A stretch of DNA of 64,000 nt, taken from positions 17,155 to 81,154 of the forward strand of contig SKCR01035566.1 in assembly GCA_019454045.1 (NCBI GenBank), written 5' to 3'. How positions within the stretch are numbered: the stretch's first letter is position 1; the number at the start of each line of letters is the position of its first letter. This document shows, piece after piece, positions 55,490-64,000 of the stretch. Both the position numbers and the translations under genes were made by a program. Under the pieces are notes generated by a model. The model had not been told where the DNA came from. It did no database searches and was given only the letters and a program-made list of their open reading frames with translations. This DNA comes from Zanthoxylum bungeanum. Its lineage: Eukaryota; Streptophyta; Magnoliopsida; Sapindales; Rutaceae.

Positions 55490-55765
55490 AAAAAATTGAC
55501 AGAATTAGAACTCAAAGAAAAAAATTAACAGAAACAGAACTCAAAGAAAAGAAAAAAAAAACAGAAACATGACTCAAAGAAAAGAAAAAAAAAATAGAAA
55601 CATGACTCAAAGAAAATAAAAGAAAAAAATTTAACAGATTCAAGACTCAAGAAAAGAAAAAAAAATTTAACAGAAACAGGACTCAAATAAAAGAAAAAAT
55701 TTAACAGATTCAAGACTCAAAGAAAAGCAAAAAAAAAAATTTAACAGAAACAGGACTCAAAGAAA
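55490..55765 (-). repeat. A-rich minisatellite replacing integrase C-terminus
   Basis: About seven imperfect units of 35-40 bp, each ACTCAAAGAAAA followed by an A-run and AACAGA(A/T)(A/T)CA. On the minus strand they read TTGAGTC(C/T)TG(T/A)... plus poly-T. The array starts immediately after the HFRFL-coding end of the integrase remnant. Confidence 0.85.
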
Positions 55766-56896
55766 ATGACTCAAGAATCTGAAATGGGCCATCGCCTCTG
55801 GGTTGGAGTTTGGATTGTCGTTGCTTTGGGAAGCGCTCTTTTCGTATATGTACCTAAACCCAATCACCGGGTTCGAAAGAGACACGACGTCTACCCTTAT
55901 TGGCATGCGAGGCATATTGTTCATTATTCTTCTGAATGTGTTTTCTTGCTTTCTCATGTATGGACTTGACCAAGTCGGCCTTGTGCTTACCATCCAGGCT
56001 CACCATCTCATCAACGGGCAAAGGCAATAAATCCAGAGGTGTTAGTGGGTTAAATCCATACACAATTTCAAAAGGAGAATAAGAAGTAGTGGAATGAATA
56101 CTACGATTATAAGCAAACTCAATGAAAGGTAAACATTCTTCCCATGTCTTCAAATTCTTAGAAATGACAGTAAGTAATAGTTGGGACAGGGTCCTGTTAA
56201 CAACTTCAGTTTGACCGTCAGTTTGTGGGTGACAAGTGGTGGAAAATAACAGTTTAGTTCACAGCCTACCCCATAAAATTTTCCAAAAATGACTTAAAAA
56301 CTTCGCATCCATGTCTGATATTGTACTCCGAGGTACTCTATGTAAGCGAACAACCTCACTAAAAATAATTCAGCAATGTGTGTGGCATCGTCTGATTTTT
56401 GACATGCAATAAAGTGTGCCATCTTGCTAAAACGGTCAACTACAATAAAAATAAAGTCTCGGCCCTTCCTAGATCTAGGTAATCCTAACATAAAGTCCAT
56501 GGAAATATCTACCCACGGTGCCTGAGGAATAGGTAAATGTGTATAAAGCCCATGTGGTTGAACTTTAGATTTTGCTTTCCTACAAGTAATGCAACCAGTA
56601 CAAATGCGTATGACATGCTTCTTCATTTTAGGCCAATAAAAATATTCATGCAAGATATCCAATGTTTTCGTAACACCAAAATGACCCATAAGACCCCCAC
56701 TATGTGCTTCACGGACCAATAATTCACGCATAGAACAACTAGGCACACACAATTTATTCTCTTTAAATAACAAATCATATTGTCTGTAAAATTTACTATA
56801 AGCACCTTTGTCACATGCAATATAGATCTCAGAGAAGTCATGATCACTTATATACAAATCTTTGATAAAGTCAAAACCAAGAAACTTAGAATTCAA
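55766..56896 (-). pseudogene. Gypsy integrase remnant
   Basis: Integrase inserts element cDNA. The first part (56294-56896, 200 aa) has the N-terminal HHCC zinc domain (His-Gly-Gly-Leu-Met-Gly-His, then ICTGCITC) and the core strand around VDISMDFMLGLPRSRKGRDF with the first catalytic Asp. A middle block is frameshifted near 56290, and the remaining core (including the second Asp and Glu region) is partly at 56154-56290. The second part (55854-56153) begins [20 protein letters not shown], followed by [19 protein letters not shown] and a basic stretch, and is continued in another frame to about 55766. The final GPFxVLxxINDNAYK-type region is lost in the minisatellite. Confidence 0.85.
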
Positions 56897-57571
56897 TGAT
56901 GTAAGTAAAACATACCTGGGTCAAAGTGCATCAGCAACCACATTCTCATTACCCTTCTTATATCGAATGACATATGAGAAGGTCTCCACGAACTCCATCC
57001 ATTTTGCATGCCGTTTGTTAAGTTTTCCTTGACTCTTGATATGCCGCAGAGATCCATGGTCAGTGTGAATCACGAACTCTTTTGGCCAGAGGTAATGATG
57101 CCAAGTTTCCAGCGCTCTGACTAGGGCATAAAACTCTTTGTCGTAAGTTGGGTAACGCAGTGCTGCACCGTTGATCTTTTCACTGAAGAAAGCTATAAGA
57201 CGTCGTTCCTACATAAGTACTGCCCCAATACCGACACCTGAAGCATCACACTCAATCTCGAAAGTTTGGTTAAAGTTAGGTAAAGCTAAAACAGGAGTAG
57301 AACATGATCGATCTTTAAGAAGTTTAAAGGCATTCTCTTGTTCCTCCCCCCAATGGAAACCAGTATTTTTCTTTACGACTTCAGTAAGTGGTGCAGTGAT
57401 AGTGCTAAAGTCTTTTACAAACCTCATATAGAAACTGGCTAGTCCATGGAAACTCCTAACCTTAGTGATGCTCTTAGGTGTAGGCCACTCACGAATGGCC
57501 TTGACCTTGTTTTCATCAACCTCAATTCCTTGAGCACTAATGACATACCCTAGAAATATCACTTTTTCCAT
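56897..57571 (-). pseudogene. Gypsy RNase H region and RT-RH connection
   Basis: The open block 57209-57571 starts [20 protein letters not shown] and includes [22 protein letters not shown] and [16 protein letters not shown], where Asp of CDAS is a conserved RNase H active-site residue. Beyond 57209 the RNase H continues in a second frame with [18 protein letters not shown] and the HTDH motif, then NVVADAL ending at an in-frame stop near 56910. RNase H removes template RNA during cDNA synthesis. The frame changes inactivate it. Confidence 0.85.
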
Positions 57572-58140
57572 GCAAAAATCAAATTTTTTAGGTTAGCATA
57601 CAATAATTCTTTCCTCAAAACATCAAACACAGCTTGCACATATCCTACATGCTCTTCTAAATTCTTGTTGTACACTAAAATATCATCAAAATATACGACT
57701 ACAAATTTACCCAAAAAGGTACGCAAAGCATGATTCATTAGACGCATAAAAGTGCTTGGGGCATTTGTAAGCCCAAATGGCATCACAAGCCACTCATATA
57801 ACCCATATTTTGTTTTAAAGACAGTCTTTCATTCATCCCATTCCCGCATCTTAATTTGATGATACCCACTTTTAAGGTCAATTTTTGAAAAAATACAAGA
57901 GCCATATAATTCATCTAACATATCATCTAATCTAGGGATAGGGTGTCGATACTTTACAGTGATATTGTTGACTGCTCGACAATCCACGCACATTCTCCAT
58001 GTACCATCTTTCTTTGGGACTAACATGACTGGAACTGCGCACGGACTCATGCTCTCTCGTACGTCCCATTTTCTCATTAACTCATCCACTTGCTTTTGGA
58101 GCTCCTTAGTTTCCTCAGGGTTGCTGCGGTAAGCTGGTCA
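57559..58140 (-). pseudogene. Gypsy reverse transcriptase remnant
   Basis: The block 57829-58089 includes the fingers segment [18 protein letters not shown] and [13 protein letters not shown], the palm motif with the first catalytic Asp. It ends at an in-frame stop replacing what is normally Trp (WDE-stop). The block 57559-57786 has [18 protein letters not shown] and the catalytic box [11 protein letters not shown]. The two blocks are in different frames or separated by stops. All catalytic Asp residues are still visible, so the damage is recent relative to the Copia-2 remnants. Confidence 0.9.
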
Positions 58141-59096
58141 GTTAGGAATGACCGCCACTGGGATGAAATCGATCTGATGCTCAATACCACGAATTGGTGG
58201 TAAACCATGAGGGATCTCCTCCGCAAACACATCACCATAATCCTGCAATAAAGAAGTAACACACTAGGCAAAACAGTGTTAGGGTTAGTGTCATCAGAAC
58301 TCAGAAAAGTTTCTCTATACATGAGGATGATCATCACTTTATTCCTGGCATACTCTCTCCTAAATTATCCCTCTTTAGCAAAGAAACTATTTTTCATTCT
58401 ACCCACACTCTCATTATTTTGTGCATGCTCACTGTTTCTCTCACTCACTCCCCTGGAACTGTTAACCTCATCCCCTCGACTCTCATCCTCGATCTCGCCC
58501 GCGGGTGTGTGCACTGTGGAAGCCTGTAGCTTCATTTGATCTTCAAAGACTTCATGTGGCGTCAACGGAACAGTTTAACCTTTCTTCCATCTTTCTCAAA
58601 ACAATATTGTTGCGAAAACCTATCATGCATCACTCTCCTGTCAAACTGCCAAGGACGCCCTAGTAATAGATGTCCAGCTTGCATTAGGACTACATCACAC
58701 AACACCTCATCCTTGTATTTACCAATAGTGAAACTAACCAAGACCTGTTTATTGACTTTAACCTCGCCACTGTTATTCAACCACTACAAACGATATGGTT
58801 TAGGGTGTTTAAGTAAAGTTAAACCCAGCTTATCAACAAGTTTGTACTAGCTACATTAGTACAACTACCCTCGTCGATAATCATACTGCATACCTTGTTC
58901 TGGACCAGGCATCTAGTATGGAATATGTTCTCTCGTTGTTGTACCATATCATCATCAACATTTGCATGGGTATTTAAAGCACGGCGGGTCAAGGGACACC
59001 CCATTGGCTGCATACTCAAACCCTTCTTCATCAGTGGCAACCTCCAACTCGGGCGCCTCCTCTACAACATCCTCACCATCTGAAATTACTTCACCA
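58141..59096 (-). pseudogene. Gypsy protease region
   Basis: The block 58819-59040 ends with VCSMIIDEGSCTNVAST, the aspartic-protease-like segment of plant Gypsy elements. The usual Asp-Gly-Gly-Ser is Asp-Glu-Gly-Ser here, although the Asp is kept. The block 58562-58780 has VLCDVVLMQAGHLLLGRPW, the conserved C-terminal part of the protease (LLLGRPWQFDR). Ser/Glu-rich linker sequence follows to 58140. At least two frameshifts separate the blocks, and the start overlaps the end of gag. Confidence 0.8.
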
Positions 59097-60263
59097 TCAC
59101 CCCATATACATGGTATTTCTGTTAGGGCACTGTGATGCTATATGGCCATTCTCCAAACATTTGAAACATTTAAGGTCATGACTCCTATTTGGTGGGGTCT
59201 CGAATTTTGGTTTAGGCTTGGTGGTGGTATCTTCCCTTGGCTTTGGGGCCTCTGATCTAAACCTAGATGTGGTGCCATCTCTATCATTATCTCCCCATTT
59301 CGGCTTCCATGTATTGGTTGGACCCGAATTTCCCCTGAATGCATTTTTTCGCTTGAGTTGGCGTTCCACTTTCATTGCCATATATACCATGTCCTCTAAC
59401 TCCATGTAATGTTGCAGTTCTACTACTTTCACAATCTCCATATTCAACCCACTGAGAAACCGGGCCATAGTCGCCTCTCGGTCCTCCTTGACATTGGCGC
59501 GAATCATTGCAATTTCCATCTCTTTATGGTAGTATTCGACACTCCGAAACCCTTATGTAAGATTCTGAAGTTTATGATACAGATCTCGATAGTAATGATT
59601 CGGTAAAAACCGCTTCCTTATAACTGTTTTCAATTCTGCCCATGTAGTGATCGATCGCTCCCTATGCCTCCGAATGTTGATCATCATTTGATCCCACCAG
59701 ACAAGTGCATAATCGGTAAATTCAATAACCGCCAACTTAACCTTCTTAAGCTCGGAATAATTATGACAGTCAAAAAGAAGCTCGAGCTTACGTTCCCACT
59801 CAAGATAAGCTTCGGGGTCACTCTTGCCTTGGAAATGAGGGATTGTAATCTTGATTTTTCCCAAATCACCATCTTCCTCATACTCATGATTCCTCCTGAA
59901 TGGCCTTTCATTCCTACCTCTTCTAGGCCGAAATTCACCCATCTCTACCACTGATACTCTATCAAACTCCTCATCATAATCAAACTCATTCTCAGCCTCC
60001 ATCTCGTCCATGGGTAAAGTACGCCGCCCACCAGTCCTGGGGGGTACGTGCCCTGCCTCATTAGCTCTAGTCGGTCGTGTTGGCCTATTCCTCTGTGGAG
60101 TATTGTGTCTCATCGCTTGTACCTCATCTCGAACATCCCCCATCAATTCCAATACTCACACAAACTCATGTTGAAGTGCGGTCACTGTATTCACCACATC
60201 CCGCAATTGGGGCTCATGTGGGGAATTGGCACGTTGACTTGGGGTTGCGCCTTCTCTGGACAT
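59097..60263 (-). pseudogene. Gypsy gag with zinc knuckle, two nonsense codons
   Basis: Gag forms the particle and binds RNA. The start is the Met at 60263 (MSREGATPS), which precedes the conserved segments and follows the leader. One frame runs to 59097 except for a TGA at about codon 36 and a TAA at about 59550. It includes an acidic/Arg-rich N-terminus, the retrotransposon gag domain IPHFQGKSDPEAYLEWERK...YALVWWDQM (about 59640-59880), [18 protein letters not shown] and LSGLNMEIV, a basic linker and the CCHC knuckle [14 protein letters not shown] (CX2CX4HX4C) near 59120-59160. The stops are simple C-to-T type changes, as expected for methylated transposon DNA. Confidence 0.88.
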
Positions 60264-61231
60264 GTTTTCCTTTTTTTTCTTTTTTTTTCTTTTTTTTTCT
60301 TTTTAAGCTGCAACAAACGTTAGTTATAAAATAAATAAAATAAAATAAAAGAACAAACTAAAATAAAGAGAAAGACAAAATCCTCACAATTCCAATTCTC
60401 TCGTGTTTGTCACTCAAATGGCTTTTACCCGAAACTAAGCTCCCCACTCTTGCATTTTACCACTCTTGTCCTCGAATGAGTTCTCAAAGGATTTGAACTT
60501 ACAGAAAGAAAAAACCCTTAATGTTGTCCCAAATAGCACTGTTCAGCTCAATCACAAGTACAACATAGAGGTAGACACAAACGGAAGGGGAACAAGGTGC
60601 AGATACGTTTGACGAGAATTGATAAAGAAAAGGTTAATGAAATGTAATGGAAGAAGGAAAAGGTAAAGACACTAGCGAATGCTGCAAGGAAGACAGCAGG
60701 TAAGCGATTACACTCGAAATTTGGAATTTTTAAACACGCACAAGTCAACTATCTCAATCACCTCGTCTTGACAATACGACTGCTAGGAAAAAAATTGCAC
60801 GTAGGTAAAATTTTAAAATTTTGTACTCTTAAATCGCGTCCTGCGAACCTTCTAAAATGTTTGGTGTTGTGGATTTCACCTGATTTCGATTGTTTTCAAA
60901 ATCTCACCAAGTTTTACCTACTGCCGCAAGGAGTTAGGGGTCTTAGAACCCTAGGTTACGCAAATCGCACAAACGCAGTTTAAGGGGAAGACACAATCAG
61001 AAAAAGAAATACCCACAACGCATAGACCAACAGACACAAAACAAATTCAAAACAGACGCAAAACAGACGCAAAAACAACACAGGTAATAGAAGAAACAAG
61101 GGTGATATAAGATAACAAAATAAAACGCATGAAACAAACGCAGGAAAAACAACGCAAGAAAGAAACACGCGATAATATAATGAACGAAAAAAAAAATTAG
61201 AACAGATATATGAACTGACCTTGGAACATTT
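60264..61231 (-). other. Gypsy 5' leader
   Basis: It is nearly 1 kb and AT-rich. A TTTTTTTTC-type pyrimidine tract lies at 60270-60305 next to the gag start. The open stretches at 60980-61354 are hydrophobic and low-complexity (Phe/Leu/Cys), cross the PBS and LTR end, and are not genes. Confidence 0.65.
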
Positions 61232-61243
61232 GCTCTGATACCA
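61232..61243 (-). other. Gypsy primer-binding site
   Basis: On the minus strand this reads TGGTATCAGAGC, two bases from the LTR end (...TTCTCATCA). Confidence 0.92.
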
Positions 61244-61245
61244 AC

Positions 61246-61767
61246 TGATGAGAACCTGCCTGGAGCGGAGCCAGAAAAACCCACACAATATTGAAATTGT
61301 TTCCAAGAAATACCAAGACAGTTCGGATAAAAACTCTAAACCTCTGAAGAACAAGCAACAGAAACCTAGAGTGCTAATAGGGGCGCCACAAAGGGTTAGC
61401 AGTCATTGATAAGCCAAAACCAGTGAGAACAAATTGAGGATCTCAATGCTCACGAATTGATAAAATATTTTATTGAAAGAGAGTTGGTAAACATAACCAA
61501 AGAGTTAGCTTTTATAAGGAGGCTGCAACCAAAACTCTAACCCACAAGGATAAAATGAAACTACCCACACACCAACAGGCGTGTATCCTAAAACTAAGCT
61601 AAGTTATCCCCACGTGCAAACCCTTGCAAGCTTAACCTAATTCCCAAACATAAAATAATAATCTAAAGAAAGTAGTCAAACGTAAATAACAGACCGAAAT
61701 AAAATAAAAGTCAAACCCTAAATAAAAGAATAACAAATGTCAAATAACTGTAATAGGCCTAAGTAAC
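61246..61767 (-). repeat. Gypsy 5' LTR
   Basis: On the minus strand it carries a TATA box CTTATAAAAGC (about 61509-61519) and CAATAAAATATT, with GCCACAAAGG matching the other LTR. The right limit is set by the stop codon of the foreign pol tail and is approximate. Confidence 0.65.
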
Positions 61768-62016
61768 TCATTGCTCCGCGGCCTGAATAAGATTCACCAT
61801 CTTGGGTTCGTCCAGCGTCAAGCCCATACTCAATGAAGTAGAAGTACGGGAATAGTCAGATATCATCTTCTGTATGAATCCATGCATAGCTTCATGGATC
61901 TTCTTAGCTCGATACCTCATGATTGGACCTTCTGGAACTTGTACTGTGGCAGTCCGTCCATCATGGGCTGCATCATGGACGGCTGCATCCTGGGACTCAT
62001 CAATATCGGTCTTCAC
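61768..62016 (-). pseudogene. C-terminal tail of another Gypsy polyprotein
   Basis: This is 82 open codons on minus. The middle reads VPEGPIMRYRAKKIHEAM, which matches the GPMTRSRAKKxxEA segment near the end of many plant Gypsy polyproteins; it ends at a TGA next to the LTR. It stands upstream of a 5' LTR, where no coding tail belongs, and differs from the tail at 55166-55330. It is best explained as the 3' end of a second Gypsy copy sharing this LTR, or as a recombination product. The start Met at 62016 is arbitrary. Confidence 0.6.
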
Positions 62017-62049
62017 TTAATTTTCATAGGTTGCAGAACCAGAAAACCT

Positions 62050-62599
62050 TTCATATCGGTGAGCCTCTGTGTTTTACATACTTACTGGAATCGGCGTGTA
62101 ACGTACCGGTGTCCATACCAATATCCAATATGTTTTGCACTCTCTAGAACCAGCATGACTCATACTGGTACCCATACCGATATCCATACCAGTAGATATG
62201 GTGCATTTAATGCTCAAATGTAATTATCCAGTAGTTGTTTGAACTTCAGACCAACATACCGGCCCTTATAGACCGGCATACCGCTCTCAGGATAAAAAGT
62301 GAGTCTTCTCAAATTTTTCACTATAAATTCAGACCCTATTTCATTTTTACTTAGCTCTTACAACTTTTAATATTTTATTGAAGCAAAAATCAAAGAGAAA
62401 CACAAATCTTCTTTATCATTTCATTCCCATCATTTCATATGCTCATTACATACATCTTCATATACATCTTAGTGGGCCTAGATTTCTTGGGTTAGCACCT
62501 CACATCATTAAATCTTATTTATCTTTGTGAGTGCCCAAGTGGTATTGTAAATCTTCATATCTTAAACACTTAAGGTTGGGAAATCTCTTTGTGGGTGGG
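62050..62599 (+). repeat. LTR-like sequence with ACCGGTAT repeats and TATA box
   Basis: Repeated words such as GTACCGGTGTCC, CATACCGATATCC and CATACCGGCCC occur at 62095-62275. CTATAAATTC (62321-62330) follows as a TATA box, then a pyrimidine-rich segment and GTGAGTGCCCAAGTGG (62531-62546). This layout resembles the LTRs of Copia elements of the SIRE type, but no LTR end or partner is seen. The ORFs at 61882-62223 are by-products. Confidence 0.35.
62321..62328 (+). promoter_or_regulatory. TATA box candidate in LTR-like sequence
   Basis: CTATAAAT lies in a context of rising pyrimidine content downstream. It is the only promoter-like signal in the segment. Confidence 0.35.
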
Positions 62600-64000
62600 T
62601 GATCGGTGATATCACAGACGTAACGCAAACGCACGTATCGCTCAAGTAATATAAAAATATTGATCCCACAACGACTTAATTTCTACTGTTGTTATTAATT
62701 GTTGATGCTAAATGTTTACAAGTATCTAATTAAAGGGAGAAGGGAATGCTTGTTTGATTGGTTGGTTGAATGTGGATTTGCTAAATAAATAAATACAAAT
62801 ACAAATAAAACAAAGGAAATTAATAATAAAGAAAATAAATATCTAGGGTTGTGATTCCACACAATATTATTCTAATGATGAATTGATTCTCTTATATATG
62901 TGTAATAAATCAGTTTGTTAACCTGGAACACGAAGATATGCAAAAGCCTCTGTCGATGGTCAGATGCAAACACCTAAAATAACTCAATTAATCATATGTC
63001 TATGTTAACCAAGTTACCTGAATTCATTAAGTTCAAGTTCCAATTGTCGCTACCCCCGCCCGACAGGTATATGTCTATCATGGAAGGAAATCTACCTAAG
63101 GATCACCATGCCCTAAGGTGAGATCGTGAGCTATTGAATCTAAGGTTGAAACCTAAAATCCCTTCGCCAAGTTCATTTTAAGTTTACCTCATCAATCTTA
63201 TTGGTGATCAGGAAACAAGAAGCATTAAGCTTAAGATTCAATAAACAAACCAAAGCATTACCCATAATATAATTAAATCAATTATTAAGCATATGAATAT
63301 TGTGTTTCATCACTTCCCTTTAAGAAAATAAAATATTGGGGTTAGGGGATCCACCTTTACTATTTCTAATTTAGAAATCTCCATTATTATAATATATAAA
63401 TTTGCATGATATTACCAACCTTCCATATAGGCGGTATCCGGATTAAGTCAGATTTTGAATTAATTCCAACCGACCATAAAGGCGGGTATCTAGTTTAGTA
63501 AGGTTAAAATTAATTTAATTAAGTCCAACCGACCATAAAGGCGGTATCCCATTAAGTCAGGTTTTAAGATAATTTATATATTATAATTAAGAGAGATTAA
63601 TCTAAACTATAATAATAAAAGCTTCACCCTTCCCCTAGCGGAAATTTAACTACTAAACGTAAAAGAAATGTAAAGAAAATAAACTACTACTATTAGAAAT
63701 AAAAATACATAATTTAAATTACAAAAACTTAAACAAACAAGATACAATCCTTAGATCTTTATTAGAACCTTAAGGAAAGTATGAAAATTCTAAATGAAAT
63801 CAGCTTCAATTTATAGGCAAAATCCCGATCTGGGCGTCGCAATGCAGAATGCTTTGCGCGTCGTGACGCGCCGTTGATGATTGACACTTGTACGCGGCTT
63901 CTTGAGATGTTGACACGTGTATGCATTTTCGTTGGCAGCTGAATTATTGGCTCGGCATTGTGACGCGTGAAGGCTTGTGCGTCGCGATGCTGACATCATG
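62600..64000 (-). repeat. Second Tat-like LTR, diverged, truncated by window edge
   Basis: It aligns with the first 1.4 kb of 6785-8714: TAACGCAAACGCACGTATCG, CCCCGCCCGACAGGTATATG, three CCATA(T/A)AGGCGG repeats (63423, 63474, 63533), CTATAAATTG as TATA (minus, about 63807-63816), one CACGTG and CGTCGCGA-type palindromes. It lacks the PBS at its left, so it is a 3' LTR or a solo LTR in minus orientation. The preceding GTGGG (62595-62599) would be the TSD. The 62-codon ORF at 63811-63999 is not a gene. Confidence 0.85.

Larger units (their letters stand above)
54628..61767 (-). mobile_element. Ty3/Gypsy retrotransposon with degraded full pol
   Basis: Read right to left: LTR (61246-61767), PBS (61232-61243), leader (60264-61245), gag with zinc knuckle, protease, RT, RNase H, integrase, then an LTR (54628 to about 55165). 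The domain order PR-RT-RH-IN is diagnostic for Gypsy, and the RT and integrase sequences resemble plant chromoviruses, but no chromodomain is preserved. The two LTRs share their first bases (TGATGAGAACCT) and order of landmarks but are strongly diverged, far more than LTRs of a single old insertion would suggest. No TSD was found. The unit may be recombinant. Confidence 0.75.

Noticed and set aside
55525..55713. 62-codon Phe/Ser/Cys-rich ORF
   Set aside because: It is the translation of the minisatellite poly-T units.
60980..61354. 124-codon very hydrophobic ORF resembling a membrane protein
   Set aside because: It spans the Gypsy leader, PBS and LTR end in antisense-like low-complexity A/C-rich DNA; the hydrophobicity comes from T-rich codons.

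Overview
This 64 kb window looks like intergenic DNA from a flowering plant, probably a eudicot: AT-rich, with no recognisable host gene, tRNA, rRNA or CRISPR array. Almost everything that can be assigned is LTR retrotransposon sequence, nested up to four levels deep. Six elements can be delimited by matching ends (TG...CA) together with 5-bp target-site duplications (TSDs), tRNA primer-binding sites (PBS) or polypurine tracts (PPT). The few coding regions are gag/pol remnants. Only one long ORF (411 codons, 12473-13708) is intact.

Layout. (1) Copia-1 (minus strand) runs from the left edge to 40766. It has degraded gag-protease-integrase at 1-2436, a 5' leader at 2437-3893 continued at 29076-29308, and a 5' LTR at 29309-30798 continued at 40123-40766. 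(2) Copia-2 (minus, 3894-29070, TSD CTTAC) sits in the leader of Copia-1. (3) A non-autonomous Ty3/Gypsy element resembling the Tat/Athila group (minus, 6785-15757, TSD GTATT) sits in the pol remnant of Copia-2. (4) Copia-2b (plus, 17853-24905, TSD CCAAT) is a same-family element inserted head-to-head into the leader of Copia-2, which makes a giant inverted repeat. (5) Element A (plus, 30799-40117, TSD GAATC) sits in the LTR of Copia-1. It has no ORFs, and a relative, element B (plus, 42890-52241, TSD GCCAT), is inserted in an old Gypsy gag remnant (40767-42889). (6) From 52247 to 54100 there is unassigned repetitive DNA, followed by a reversed scrap of the A/B LTR. (7) A Ty3/Gypsy element with protease, RT, RNase H and integrase remnants (minus, about 54628-61767) follows, then a foreign pol tail, an LTR-like stretch with a TATA box, and a second, diverged Tat-like LTR from 62600 to the window edge.

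The most unusual signals are these: a conserved ORF-less element family (A and B) with a leader motif repeated four times at partly identical spacing; a G-box (CACGTG) array directly upstream of the TATA box in the Tat-like LTR; a tandem TTACCGCCTATATGG array in the transcribed part of the same LTR; a duplicated PPT; the head-to-head Copia-2/2b hairpin; and a minisatellite that replaces the end of a Gypsy integrase. I found no evidence of a new host pathway or defence system. All comparisons were made by eye, so family and lineage names below the Copia/Gypsy level are inferences.
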